A DNA stretch of 64,000 bases from Paenibacillus sp. FSL H7-0331. Its GTDB lineage: Bacteria; Bacillota; Bacilli; Paenibacillales; NBRC-103111. The translations under genes were made by a program, and so were the position numbers. The stretch spans positions 9,359 through 73,358 of the forward strand of contig NZ_MRTH01000040.1 in assembly GCF_001956045.1 (NCBI RefSeq), given 5' to 3'. Positions 34,789 to 44,314 of this stretch are shown piece by piece. The notes under the pieces are model-generated. The model had not been told where the DNA came from and made no database searches. It was given only the letters and a program-made list of their open reading frames with translations. Every line of letters starts with the position of its first letter. The first letter of the stretch is position 1.

Positions 34789-36474
34789 TTACTTAGCTGT
34801 GTCTGGTTCAGGATGAAGCACTAAACTGATTTCAGCAGGACTGGTCGTGTCAACGATCGTACCATTGCCCAATTGTCCATGACCATTGTAACCCCATGTG
34901 AAATATTTGCCTTCACGGCTTATAGCGCTGCTGTTCAGATATCCAGCCGAGATCGATTCGAATTGTCTATCCCCACCAACTTTAGTTGGCAGCACCTTGG
35001 ATACCCGAGTTCCATCCCCGAGTTGTCCAAATTTATTATTGCCCCACACCCACAAGGTCCCATCACTGTTTAAAGCCATGCTGTGAATGGAACCACTTGC
35101 TATTTTGGTGATTGACTCTAAGCCTGTTAGCAACACAGGAATTAAACGATCTGTAGTTGTTCCATCGCCCAATTCTCCTTCACCGTTATATCCCCATGCC
35201 CATACGGTACCATCATTTTTTAAAGCCAGTACATGGTATTGACCACGGGATACAGCTGCAATTCCACTTAAACCAGTTATTTTCTGGGGCATTAGCTTGT
35301 TTACTTTCGTTCCATCACCCAATTGACCAAAGGCATTAAGCCCCCAGGCCCATACAGATCCATCGCTTTTAATTGCCACATTGTGGAATGCCCCTGCTGA
35401 GATCGATGTAACAGAGCTTAAATTGGCTACTTGCAAGGGTGACAACTGTTTCTTGGTCGTCCCGTCACCCAGTTGACCGAAATCATTATTCCCCCATGCC
35501 CATACGGTTCCATCACTTTTTAAAGCCAGGGAATGCTGCTCTCCCGCTTCTATCGAAACGATATTGCTTAATGCTGAAATTTTTGTTGGAACAGGCTTCT
35601 TCTCGGTCGTTCCATCGCCTAATTGCCCAGCCTCATTGCTGCCCCATGCCCACACGGTTCCATCTTGTAGAAGAGCAAGGGAATGATTCTGCCCAGCGGA
35701 TACGGAGCTTACCGAGGTCAAGCCGGCTACCTGCTTGGGTAACGAACGATTTTGGGTAGCTTTGTCGCCCAAGGTGCCCTTCTCGTTATTCCCCCATGCC
35801 CATACCGTCCCATCTTTCTTAGTTGCTAATGTATGGTAGGAACTGAAATTCCCCATGGAGATTGTGGATTTTAAGGATAGTGAAGCTGCAAGGCTGTTTA
35901 CTGTTATCTCGTTGCTTGCTGCTGATACGTTTCCTGCCGCGTCCTTGGCTTTCACCGTGAAACTATACGGTGTTCCCGGAAGCAACCCTGTGACAGTATG
36001 ATTCAATATTCCATACGTTACACTGGTTACCAAATCTGCACCTTTATACAGTTGATACTCCGTTACAGCTATGTTATCCGTTGCCTTGGACCATGCAAGG
36101 CTTGCGCTGTCTGCTGTACTGCTTGCTAAGGATAAGACAGGTGAGCTTGGAGGCACTGTATCAATAACCGGTGGAATGACTATTGGTACGACCGGTACTA
36201 CTGGTACTACTGGTACTACTGGTACGGTAACGACGGGGGTAATTGGCGCAACCGGCACAGGGGTTGGCGCTGGAGAAGAAGGGACATAAACATTATTTAC
36301 TACTCCGCTATTGCCTGCAGCAGCATTGTATACATTATAGCTAACTGCACCCGCGTTATTCGCTGATGTTCCCCCGTTCAAGCTTGTGTTTTCTGCCGCT
36401 TGAGTGACGAATAAAACAGGAGTGAATAAATTAAATGTAACAAAAAGTGCAAAAAGCGTTGCGCGTTTTTTCAT
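34789..36474 (-). CDS. Secreted RCC1-repeat protein with fibronectin type III domain
   Basis: About 561 residues. Start chosen at ATG 36474 (MKKRATLFALFVTFNLFTP), which gives a clean signal peptide ending near TQAAEN; the frame is open to 36561. A Pro-Val-rich spacer (VVPVVPVVPV) leads to one FN3 domain (SLAWSKATDNIAVTEYQLYK to GNVSAASNEITV, about 105-200), then seven RCC1 repeats with DGTVWAWG cores. No SLH domain or LPXTG signal is seen, so unlike its neighbour it may be released or held by other means. It has its own terminator downstream. It is related to the RCC1-SLH gene 290 bp away, presumably by duplication. Confidence 0.85.
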   Translation of the reverse strand: MKKRATLFALFVTFNLFTPVLFVTQAAENTSLNGGTSANNAGAVSYNVYNAAAGNSGVVNNVYVPSSPAPTPVPVAPITPVVTVPVVPVVPVVPVVPIVIPPVIDTVPPSSPVLSLASSTADSASLAWSKATDNIAVTEYQLYKGADLVTSVTYGILNHTVTGLLPGTPYSFTVKAKDAAGNVSAASNEITVNSLAASLSLKSTISMGNFSSYHTLATKKDGTVWAWGNNEKGTLGDKATQNRSLPKQVAGLTSVSSVSAGQNHSLALLQDGTVWAWGSNEAGQLGDGTTEKKPVPTKISALSNIVSIEAGEQHSLALKSDGTVWAWGNNDFGQLGDGTTKKQLSPLQVANLSSVTSISAGAFHNVAIKSDGSVWAWGLNAFGQLGDGTKVNKLMPQKITGLSGIAAVSRGQYHVLALKNDGTVWAWGYNGEGELGDGTTTDRLIPVLLTGLESITKIASGSIHSMALNSDGTLWVWGNNKFGQLGDGTRVSKVLPTKVGGDRQFESISAGYLNSSAISREGKYFTWGYNGHGQLGNGTIVDTTSPAEISLVLHPEPDTAK

Positions 36475-36603
36475 CGATAATACAATCCCCCATAATTTTG
36501 ACATCTTTCTTAGGCCATCCAGCGTTCTATATAGGCCGGATATAGGACAATAACGGCACATCCCGCATGATGTTCTACATCCGGCAGCACTTTATGGTTT
36601 CGG

Positions 36604-39003
36604 CTATTGAATAGTAAGACCGCCGCTGACATATCCAGAAATATTTTGTGCAGTGTCAAGTCCTGCAGTTACTGTAGCTGAATACACCATCAAGTAACGA
36701 CTTCCTGGTGCTACAGGGATCGATAATCCAGTAGTAGTTCCCTTAGAAATAGTACCTATGGCTAGAACACCTGTTAAAGGGGGGGCCAAGGTAACCGTAG
36801 CGCCTGGCACGGCAGTAAAGGAATTGTTTGGTGTCGTTGATACAAACAATTGTCCAGTGATGGTTATCGTCGATCCCACAAGAGATTGTGCTGCAGTAGT
36901 ACTAAAATAACCAGAAATGGATGTAATAGTTCCGGTACGAGGCGCCGAGAAGGAATAGTTTAAATCGGTTCCTGGTCCGCCAGTGAGATCAATAGTTCCT
37001 CCAGTAATAGTTACTCCACTAACAGAACCTCCAAACCCGAGAAGGCTGCTTTGGTTAAGCAATCCACCTAGCGTTGTTGTTAATGATACTGGCTTTCCAG
37101 ACGCGTAAGGAATAATCGCTCCCGCTCCTGCGGCTCCTGTAGCTCCTGTTGCACCTGTAGCTCCAGTCACTCCAGCGCCTGTGGCTCCAGTTACGCCAGT
37201 TACGCCAGTTGCTCCTGTAGCTCCCGCTGCTCCTGTAGCTCCGGTTACGCCGAATGCACCTGTGGCTCCGGTCATGCCGGATGCACCTGTAGCTCCGGTC
37301 ACGCCTGTGGCTCCGGTTACGCCAGCGCCGGTTGCTCCTGTAGCTCCGGTTACGCCATCTGCTCCTATAGCTCCGATTGCGCCGGCTGCACCTGTGGCTC
37401 CTGTGGCTCCTGTGGCTCCTGTTGCACCTACTCCGGGGCCCGTCGGACCCACTGCTCCTGTCGCCCCGGTCACTCCGGCTCCTGTGGCTCCTGTGGCTCC
37501 TGTAGCTCCCGTTACTCCTGTGGCTCCTGTTGCGCCCACTCCTGGGCCTGTTGCACCCATTGCTCCGGCCGCTCCCGTTGCTCCTGTCGCCCCGGTCACT
37601 CCAGCTCCTGTCGCTCCTGTTGCTCCTGTTGCGCCTGTTGCTCCTGTCGCTCCCGCGTCTCCCTGTGCGCCAGCCGAAGCTATCAACGTATAGCTTGCCG
37701 TATCCACGTTGGGCAGACCTGTCGGCACTGCTTTCACAATGTACGTGCTGCCTTGATATGATACGGTTTGTCCTACGGCATAGCCTGAAGCTGCTGCAGA
37801 ATCATATGCGACAATCCCTCCTAAATCAACACCAGCTGCTCCCGTTGCCCCAGTCGGTCCAACAGCTCCATCGCTTCCTCTTGAACCTGAAGATCCAGAA
37901 GCCCCTGTATCACCCTTTTCTCCCTTTTCTCCCTTTTCGCCTGGATCACCTTTATCGCCTTTGTCGCCTTTAAGACCTGCTTCTCCATTTTTAGCCGGTT
38001 CCGTTGGCACAGCTACTGAACCGGGAGGCGAAGGAACTTCCGTCACCTCTACGAAATAAGCGGTAGTTCCACTGTATACGACCGTAACGTCCTGCCCTGC
38101 CTTAATGGTTGAACCCGGTCCACTTGAGCCAAATACTACAGCTTTAGGATCCAGAGTAAGCTGCTGGGTCACGCCACTTTTGTTTACAAGGCTAATGCTG
38201 CTGCTGGATAAGCTGACCACATTCCCCTTCATGATACGATCCGTTTTGTCCCCTAGAAGCATTTCCATCTTTGCTAGGATCGTTGCTACCTGGGCACGAG
38301 TAAGTGTGTCCTTCGGTTTGAAGGTATTATCGGGAAAACCATTAATAATGTTCAACTTTACACCAGCATTTACATATCCAAGCACAGCTGGCGAAATGTT
38401 AGCATCATCTGCGAATATCGATTTGGTAGTGGAAAGGGCTGTTGCATCAAATTGTTTCCCTAATGTGCGGACAAGCAGCTTGGTGACCCACTCGCGCGTT
38501 GCAGTTGCCGCCCCCCACGATCCATTAGCCGTTCCGTTCTCTTCGCTAGGTACAATCAAACCTTTATCGATAGCCAGCAGCACCCAATCGCGCGCCCAAG
38601 CATCTGTGGTTAGTGTCAAGTTTCCTGCCTGGACTGAAGGGTTCTCAATACCTAGAAAACGGATTGCCATTGACACAGCCTCTTGATGGCTCACTGGGCT
38701 ATCAGGATTGAATTTCCCAATATCATCGCCAACTGTAAATCCCAAAGCTGCAACCTTCGTTATATATTTGTAAGACCATGAACTTGTATCCACATCATTA
38801 AAGGACGTACCCGCGGTTGCTGCATGGGCAATTCCTGTTGCAATAAGCTGAACATCCGTAATGGCACCTGCCACCAGATTGCCTGCAAGAGCTACTGTCG
38901 AAACCTGTACGACTTTGTGTTTTAAGCTTTTGTCCCTATTTTCCTTTTTGTATTGCTTCATTGCTTTGCGGATTGATTTTTCAACATCTTTGTGATTACT
39001 CAT
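36604..39003 (-). CDS. SLH-anchored collagen-like protein with BclB-type exosporium C-terminal domain
   Basis: 799-residue surface protein. A hydrophobic segment and an AHA-like cleavage site near 60 are followed by three SLH motifs (about 66-115, 125-180 and 195-245). A small beta-domain (about 255-320) leads to a Gly-X-Y block (340-392, charged: [19 protein letters not shown]) and then an insert (393-443) with [16 protein letters not shown], resembling a CBM5/12-like fold. The main collagen block follows (445-628), mostly Gly-Ala-Thr, and the tail 629-799 matches the exosporium BclB C-terminal pattern ([27 protein letters not shown]). GGAGGATGAGAA precedes the ATG. Glycosyltransferase genes lie on both sides; Thr in GAT repeats is the usual glycan site in BclA-type proteins. 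Confidence 0.9.
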   Translation of the reverse strand: MSNHKDVEKSIRKAMKQYKKENRDKSLKHKVVQVSTVALAGNLVAGAITDVQLIATGIAHAATAGTSFNDVDTSSWSYKYITKVAALGFTVGDDIGKFNPDSPVSHQEAVSMAIRFLGIENPSVQAGNLTLTTDAWARDWVLLAIDKGLIVPSEENGTANGSWGAATATREWVTKLLVRTLGKQFDATALSTTKSIFADDANISPAVLGYVNAGVKLNIINGFPDNTFKPKDTLTRAQVATILAKMEMLLGDKTDRIMKGNVVSLSSSSISLVNKSGVTQQLTLDPKAVVFGSSGPGSTIKAGQDVTVVYSGTTAYFVEVTEVPSPPGSVAVPTEPAKNGEAGLKGDKGDKGDPGEKGEKGEKGDTGASGSSGSRGSDGAVGPTGATGAAGVDLGGIVAYDSAAASGYAVGQTVSYQGSTYIVKAVPTGLPNVDTASYTLIASAGAQGDAGATGATGATGATGATGAGVTGATGATGAAGAMGATGPGVGATGATGVTGATGATGATGAGVTGATGAVGPTGPGVGATGATGATGATGAAGAIGAIGADGVTGATGATGAGVTGATGVTGATGASGMTGATGAFGVTGATGAAGATGATGVTGVTGATGAGVTGATGATGATGAAGAGAIIPYASGKPVSLTTTLGGLLNQSSLLGFGGSVSGVTITGGTIDLTGGPGTDLNYSFSAPRTGTITSISGYFSTTAAQSLVGSTITITGQLFVSTTPNNSFTAVPGATVTLAPPLTGVLAIGTISKGTTTGLSIPVAPGSRYLMVYSATVTAGLDTAQNISGYVSGGLTIQ
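37120..37671 (-). repeat. Collagen-like Gly-X-Y coding repeats, main block
   Basis: About 183 codons, dominated by Gly-Ala-Thr triplets. Four GAGVTG and two GPGVG breaks shift or lengthen the triplet phase at intervals. A shorter block encoding charged triplets lies at about 37828-37986. Confidence 0.85.
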
Positions 39004-39203
39004 TTCTCATCCTCCAATATAGTTAATAGCCTCTAAATATTAATCGGTTCAAATGGGATAAAGGTTTCCCGGACCATTTAAACTGTCCTACTCTTTACAT
39101 CAACTCTACCAACTTTCCAGCCGTAGCAGCGAAATATCCGTCCACTTGGTGCCTACTGCTATTAGAGAAAACTCAAATCACCCCTCTCCAATATGAAATC
39201 TTC

Positions 39204-41033
39204 CTATGCCAAACCCAAGCCTTTGAAATAGGCACGGTTCCCGACCACGCTCGGCTCATTTGGAACAAATCCAGCCGCAATTTCATTATGCCGGAAAGCC
39301 AGTTCTCGCTGCCCCAGCCTGTCGTAGCAAACACAAAGCTGTAAATGTGGCACCCAAGTCCAGTTGGAATGCTGCAAAATCGCAAAGCTATCCGTCGGTT
39401 TCTTGAGCTCCGTCGCCAGCTTGTACCAAAATATGGCGTCTTCAAATTTTTCTTCTTTTATATGAAGATGTCCAAGCCGACAGCAGATTTCCGCACGCGG
39501 TAACGCGTATACAAACGATTGCAGTGCCTTGGCTTTTGCTTCACTTATGCCCCCCAGCTCTGCTGCACAATCTGCTGCACGGCCGCAGGCTCTTATCCGG
39601 TCCTCCACCCAGCCGTCAGGACGCTGCAAGAACTGATCATATTTCTCCAACGCACGCTCCCACAGCCCGTGGTCAGCAAGCTCATTCCCGTAATAGAACA
39701 GATCACGCGACGAGAACAACTCCCCCGTTGCTTCGTGGTTCTCATAAATATGCAAATTGCGATCGGAGTTGCCGTGCAGCCTGTCATGGGTAATATTAAT
39801 ATCTGCATAATGTATGTTTCCCGCTACTTGTAAATATTCGTGTACAAACCCGATCCATTGAAAACGTTTCTCGCGCTTGACCAAACGATTTCTACGCAGG
39901 CTAGTCATCACATTTCCATATTCATCGCGAGCAAGAATATAGTTCATGGAAACGGAATCAACAGTCCATTCAAGTCCGGCAAGAAGCTCTTTAAATTTCT
40001 CAGCATCCGTAGGCAAAATCACATCATCTGCGTCCAGCCATAATATATATTCCTGTGTAGCTTGGCTGAAGGCATAATTTCGTGCTTTGGAAAAATCGTT
40101 AACCCAAACAAATTCAAATACACGGTCTGTGTATTTTCGTGCGATCTGCTTCGTTTGGTCATCCGAGCCCGTATCCACTATAATAATTTCATCAACCAAA
40201 TCACTGACGCTGGACAAACAACGATCAAGAGTTTGCTCTTCATTTTTGACAATCATACAAAGGCTTACCGTTATCTTATTCTTCCATCTAAGCAAAGCCT
40301 GTGAAATGTCCAAGCCCCATTTTTCAGCTGCTTTCACTTTATTCGCATGAAGAAGCTTACCGTACCAGTAAGCATCATCCGGAAACAAATCTGGAGGCTG
40401 AAGATAGCGGACAAAGCAATCCTTGGCTATATACAAACCATAACCAGCCTGCATGGCACGATAACAAAAATCATCATCCTCGAATGATTCCAAGCCGAAC
40501 CGTTCATCAAAGCCGCCTAGTTTGTCGTATGCACTCTTACGGACAGCCAGCATTTGGCTAAGAAGCCGTGTCACTCTTTGGGTCTGGCCTGCATGCTCCG
40601 CAATGAATGCACGAGCAATAACACTTAACTGCTCGATGCTGTTGATAGGTACGGGAATCGATACATGCTGGGCTCCACTGACGCCATTACTCACAGGGCC
40701 AACCATTGCTGCATCAGGGCAGTGCTTCAAACAGCTAGTCAATGACTTCAACCAGCCCTTGGACAGGGTCATATGATCGCGCAGAAACACAAGCAAATCG
40801 CCTGTCGCCTGGGCTGCTCCAAGGTTATAACCCGCAGCAACACCGATTCGCTCTTGAGAGGTAAGCGTTATCATGCCCTTTTTGTCCATACTCAGCAATC
40901 TGTCAATTTCATCCGAGCCACCATCATTGATCACAATTAATTCGTAGGTGCCAGCGGTAGATCGCCGAATGCTTGCAAGACATTGTTTAACCATGCTAAT
41001 ATGTTGAGCCAACAATATAATACTCGTCTTCAT
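39204..41033 (-). CDS. Multidomain glycosyltransferase: GT2 - GT2 - TPR
   Basis: About 609 residues. I use the ATG at 41033, five bases after GGAGG, rather than 41045. Domain one (about 1-245) has LIVINDGGSDEI, VFLRDHM and ESFEDDDFCYRAMQAGY. Domain two (about 250-460) has ITVSLCMIVKNEEQTLDRCL, DTGSDDQT and LWLDADDVI. A TPR-like end (about 470-605) has WTWVPHLQLCVCYDRLGQ. It follows the collagen-like gene's promoter side and precedes no other gene in its direction before the collagen gene, so both may be expressed together. Likely role: building an O-linked glycan on the surface proteins of this locus. Confidence 0.88.
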   Translation of the reverse strand: MKTSIILLAQHISMVKQCLASIRRSTAGTYELIVINDGGSDEIDRLLSMDKKGMITLTSQERIGVAAGYNLGAAQATGDLLVFLRDHMTLSKGWLKSLTSCLKHCPDAAMVGPVSNGVSGAQHVSIPVPINSIEQLSVIARAFIAEHAGQTQRVTRLLSQMLAVRKSAYDKLGGFDERFGLESFEDDDFCYRAMQAGYGLYIAKDCFVRYLQPPDLFPDDAYWYGKLLHANKVKAAEKWGLDISQALLRWKNKITVSLCMIVKNEEQTLDRCLSSVSDLVDEIIIVDTGSDDQTKQIARKYTDRVFEFVWVNDFSKARNYAFSQATQEYILWLDADDVILPTDAEKFKELLAGLEWTVDSVSMNYILARDEYGNVMTSLRRNRLVKREKRFQWIGFVHEYLQVAGNIHYADINITHDRLHGNSDRNLHIYENHEATGELFSSRDLFYYGNELADHGLWERALEKYDQFLQRPDGWVEDRIRACGRAADCAAELGGISEAKAKALQSFVYALPRAEICCRLGHLHIKEEKFEDAIFWYKLATELKKPTDSFAILQHSNWTWVPHLQLCVCYDRLGQRELAFRHNEIAAGFVPNEPSVVGNRAYFKGLGLA

Positions 41034-41121
41034 TGCAGCCTCCATATTGAAAAGTAAATGTACTGGATTAATGTGAGACCTTGATCACTGGTTCTGGCTG
41101 AGGGACAGCCGTTTAATTTCC

Positions 41122-42372
41122 CTACTTTTTGTTATGTGTAATGCAAATATCAGCTTGCACAATGTTTCCTTGTATATCCAAATATTGATTGACTGCGCCT
41201 ACCCACTTATAATCTCGCTCACGCTTAACCAGACGATTCGTACGTGAGGTAGGTGCCATATTACTGTTCTCTCCAAAGCTGTAATGGTCATACATCGCTA
41301 CGGAATCTGTATTCCAACCCATATGAGCCAACATGTATTTAAATTTCTCTGCATCCTTTGGAAGTACAACATCTTCTGCTTCCAGCCATAGTATGTATTT
41401 CTGAGTAGCCAAGCTGAAGCATAAGTTTCTCGCTTTGACCAGATCATGGGTCCCTTCATAATCCACAACAAAGCCTGTAAATTTTAACGCAATCTCTTTG
41501 GTACGGTCTGTAGATCCGATATCGACAATAACAATTTCATCAACCCATTTACTAACACTTAACAGGCATTCCTCTAACGTTGCTTCGTTATTCTTAACGA
41601 CCATACATAAGCTAACCGTAACAGGCTGTTTCCAATTTAATAGTGCTGCTGTAAGGTCAAATCCCCATTTCTCCCTTGCAACTGCTTTGTTATGTTCCAG
41701 CTGTAGAAAATACCAGTTGGGTATTTCGGGAAATAAAGAGGGTGGTGCCACATAACGGACAAAACAATCTTCAGTCACATACAAGCTGCAGCCTGCTTGA
41801 AGCGCTCGATAACAAAAATCATCGTCCTCATAGCTTTCAAGCAAAAATCGTTCGTCAAATCCCTCCAGTTTACGAAAACACTCATTATTTATAATAAAAA
41901 GATTGCTTATTATTCTGGTTACACTTTGGTACCGACCTTTTTTAATGATACTCAAACCTTTGGAGGCATTATTCAATTGCTCCATATTATCACAATCAAA
42001 TGATACTCTTTGCGTACCACTGATATCATTGCTCACAGGACCTGCAATCGCATTATCACCATACTTATCCAAGCAAGCATTAAGGTTGGCCAACCATCTC
42101 TCCGAAACGGCCATATGATCACGGATGAACACTAACCTGTCTCCGGTTGCTATCGCTGCGCCTTGGTTGTAGCCCTTGGCTACCCCAACAAATTGTGCAT
42201 TCGTAATGGTCTTAATATCATTGCTCAACCCCACCCACCGGGTAATTTCCTCGGAGGCTCCATCGTTGATCACAATTAGTTCATAGGACCCTTCCGTATA
42301 CAAACGGATTCTGGACAAACATTGCTTTAACAGTTCTTCTTGCTGCGCCAATATAATAATACTGATCTGCAT
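41122..42372 (-). CDS. Glycosyltransferase with two GT2 domains, C-terminally truncated paralogue
   Basis: 416 residues. The two GT2 domains match those of the next gene: LIVINDGASEEI, VFIRDHMAVS, ESYEDDDFCYRALQAG, then VTVSLCMVVKNNEATLEECL, DIGSTDRTKE and LWLEAEDVVLPK. The second DxD-like motif is changed (EAED instead of DADD), which may weaken or remove activity of domain two. The protein stops at ITHNKK, where the paralogue continues into its TPR region; only 88 bp separate it from that gene, so no remnant remains. AAGGAG precedes the ATG. It was probably formed by partial duplication. Confidence 0.86.
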   Translation of the reverse strand: MQISIIILAQQEELLKQCLSRIRLYTEGSYELIVINDGASEEITRWVGLSNDIKTITNAQFVGVAKGYNQGAAIATGDRLVFIRDHMAVSERWLANLNACLDKYGDNAIAGPVSNDISGTQRVSFDCDNMEQLNNASKGLSIIKKGRYQSVTRIISNLFIINNECFRKLEGFDERFLLESYEDDDFCYRALQAGCSLYVTEDCFVRYVAPPSLFPEIPNWYFLQLEHNKAVAREKWGFDLTAALLNWKQPVTVSLCMVVKNNEATLEECLLSVSKWVDEIVIVDIGSTDRTKEIALKFTGFVVDYEGTHDLVKARNLCFSLATQKYILWLEAEDVVLPKDAEKFKYMLAHMGWNTDSVAMYDHYSFGENSNMAPTSRTNRLVKRERDYKWVGAVNQYLDIQGNIVQADICITHNKK

Positions 42373-42971
42373 AAGCTCTCCTTAATTAATAGTCTTACTT
42401 TGTTATTAATTAGTATTTGATTACTTCTCTCATATTTTTACATCTATAACAACAAAATAACATATATTTGATTGTTTAATTATAACATTTATCACATATT
42501 GGCAAGGATACATAACACTAAAAATTTCATTAAATTTATTTAATAAACTACATGGCTCGACACCCTCAGCAGAAATATAACAAAAACCGGATATATATAA
42601 CTCCCAAAATCTAACGTATTTAAATTACATGTCGAGAAAGAATAAATAAAACAGTATCCTGCTACATATTATACCATCTGATTCTGAGCATATTCTGAGC
42701 ATATTCTGAACATGACCCCTCTTAATTAAGCATTGCCTCACAGATCTGATGATTAACCAAAATAAGGTAACTATAAATTGAAAAAGGTCTCTCTTTCTGT
42801 GACCCATAATGGGTACATTCAATCATTACACATTCATGAGACAAATAAAAAGTCGTTCTCACGAAGGCCATGTAAAACCAAAGAGCCCTCTCTGGCTTAT
42901 TCCCCAAAAGGAAAAAGCGCATTAGAAGGCTTTACAGGATCAGACAGTGTGAATCGAAAACGGTAAACCGA
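42373..42971. other. AT-rich intergenic region with three 11-bp direct repeats and a dispersed repeat
   Basis: This 599-bp gap carries an AT-rich stretch (42410-42660), three tandem 11-mers ATTCTGAGCAT (42681-42713, the last with one change), and copy B of a dispersed structured repeat (42883-42938). Short open frames here have no ribosome sites and cross the repeat, so I call none. The GT promoter and the 3' end of gerE must lie here; no clear consensus hexamers are seen. Confidence 0.6.
42883..42938. repeat. Dispersed structured repeat, copy B
   Basis: Shares AACCAAAGAGCCCTCTCTGG and AGAAGGCTT with the copy at 19970-20022. The first hairpin keeps pairing by a G-U change (GAGCC with GGCTT), and the second hairpin (TTCC...GGAA) keeps its pairing arms while its loop differs. 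It follows gerE on the minus strand, as copy A follows tatA. Confidence 0.7.
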
Positions 42972-43196
42972 TCAAATCGTGATTTCCCCAAGCTTGATCA
43001 GCTCAACTACTGCTTGTGAACGACCTTTTACATTTAGTTTTTGCATGACATTGGATATATGATTACGCACCGTTTTCTCGCTAATAAACAGCTGCTGCGC
43101 GATATCCTTGGTTGTTTTGTCCTGCACTAACAGTTCGAAAACTTCGCGTTCACGATTGGTTAACAAAAACTTACTTTTGTGGTCGCTGCCCTTCAA
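42972..43196 (-). CDS. gerE: Spore-coat gene regulator GerE (LuxR-type)
   Basis: 74-residue LuxR/GerE-type DNA-binding protein, the full length of B. subtilis GerE. LLTNREREVFELLVQDKTTK and ISEKTVRNHISNVMQKL, then VKGRSQAVVELIKLGE, match GerE nearly residue for residue. In B. subtilis GerE acts in the mother cell late in sporulation, repressing and activating spore-coat and crust genes transcribed by sigma-K polymerase. The start is a TTG at 43196, nine bases after GGAGG. The surface-protein and glycosyltransferase genes just downstream, including the BclB-type protein, suggest a spore-surface context, but no sigma-K promoter was identified. Confidence 0.95.
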   Translation of the reverse strand: MKGSDHKSKFLLTNREREVFELLVQDKTTKDIAQQLFISEKTVRNHISNVMQKLNVKGRSQAVVELIKLGEITI

Positions 43197-43561
43197 AGTG
43201 TCACCCCTCCTTGCTTGGGTTTTTGTATCATTACAAGGTGTAGGGATACAGTCAAGTTAGTTTATGAAGTACAGCAATTAATGGTGCAGTGGCGCGGAAA
43301 AATGGGCTTACCGTTTGCTTCATCGTTACGATCAAGGGAAACTCACATCAATTGTATAGGCAGCTAACCCGGTTATAGGCTTCTTGCATACGTGAACAAG
43401 CGTGTAGAAAAGTAAAAAGGACTTTCGGCGTGACATCACCGATAAGTCCTGAATATAACTGAATCCTCAACCGTACGTAACTCATACTTCAACGATACAT
43501 ATTTCATACAGCACACAGCCGCTCTAACACAACCCTTACTTACGGCAGCAGCCTATCAATT
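43197..43561. other. Intergenic region between gerE and the GDPD operon
   Basis: A 365-bp gap. It holds the gerE promoter area (no convincing sigma-K consensus found) and the terminator of the leftward GDPD operon at 43411-43449. I see no gene in it. Confidence 0.5.
43411..43449 (-). terminator. Terminator of the PHP-GDPD operon
   Basis: On the minus strand GGACTTATCGG pairs with CCGAAAGTCC around a 10-nt loop, followed by TTTTTACT. It lies about 113 bp after the GDPD stop. Confidence 0.75.
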
Positions 43562-44296
43562 CTATAGTTTAGATTCACCTTGCTTTTGCAGCTCTGTCAG
43601 CTTGGTGACCTCTCTGGTGGTAATGGCATCTACCCCCATCTGGATAAAGCTTTGCATGGCCTCCGAATCGTTCACAGTGTATACCCATACCGCAAGACCA
43701 GAAGCATGAGCAAGCTCCACGATTTCTTGACGGCATGTTGCATAATCCATATTCAAACCATAATAAGAACGGAGCACGGCCTCCTCGCATACTTTAACCG
43801 CATATAACGAATAGTTGTCACTCTCTTCAGGAGTAAATTTCTTTGGCGTGTTGAACACAACCTGAATATCATGATAACGGTTAGTAATATTCTCACTGCA
43901 GCCTGTAATATAAACTCGATCAACCATGTTGTATTCCCTCACCAGTTGTATGACAGGCTCAATCGTATCCACAGTCTTAATATCCAAATTTAATTGGACA
44001 TCATGCAGCTTGGCAATTTGCAGGATATCCGCCAGCTTTACAATTTCATAATTTTCATACACAGAGCTGAGCTTCGTTCTGATTTCATATTGATTCAGCT
44101 GCTCATAGGTACATTCACGTAGATAGGGGGAATCGTCATGAAGTAAAATGACAGTACCGTCTCCTGCAACACGCAAATCGACCTCTACAATATCCGCACC
44201 CGATTGAATTCCTTCCATAAAGGACTCCATAGTATTGTCCGGCGCATTTCCGCACCCGGTATGTGCAGCAATTTTTGGAAACGATGGTTCCTCCAT
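43562..44296 (-). CDS. Glycerophosphodiester-phosphodiesterase-family protein with altered active-site motif
   Basis: About 244 residues, no signal peptide. The family normally hydrolyses glycerophosphodiesters to glycerol 3-phosphate and an alcohol. VEVDLRVAGDGTVILLHDD (Glu38, Asp40, His53) keeps the metal-binding and catalytic residues. The first motif is AAHTGCGNAPDNT, where HRG and PENT are usual, so the conserved Arg is Thr and the Glu of PENT is Asp. The C-terminal VWVYTVNDSEAMQSF and GVDAITT parts are typical of the TIM-barrel. GGAGGG precedes an ATG at 44296. It is the last gene after the PHP metallohydrolase in a LacI-controlled uptake operon. The substrate could be a sugar- or glycerol-phosphodiester. 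Confidence 0.85.
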   Translation of the reverse strand: MEEPSFPKIAAHTGCGNAPDNTMESFMEGIQSGADIVEVDLRVAGDGTVILLHDDSPYLRECTYEQLNQYEIRTKLSSVYENYEIVKLADILQIAKLHDVQLNLDIKTVDTIEPVIQLVREYNMVDRVYITGCSENITNRYHDIQVVFNTPKKFTPEESDNYSLYAVKVCEEAVLRSYYGLNMDYATCRQEIVELAHASGLAVWVYTVNDSEAMQSFIQMGVDAITTREVTKLTELQKQGESKL

Positions 44297-44314
44297 CTTC
44301 ATTCCCTCCAACCA

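Noticed and set aside
37181..37693. Long plus-strand open frame rich in Ala-Pro-Val across the collagen-like gene
   Set aside because: It is the antisense of the Gly-Ala-Thr repeats, which lack stop codons in that frame. It has no ribosome site.
42625..42966. Short open frames of 62-66 residues between the glycosyltransferase and gerE
   Set aside because: They overlap each other and the dispersed repeat and lack ribosome sites.
42972..43260. A sigma-K promoter upstream of gerE
   Set aside because: No match to the AC and CATANNNTA pattern with correct spacing was found by eye.
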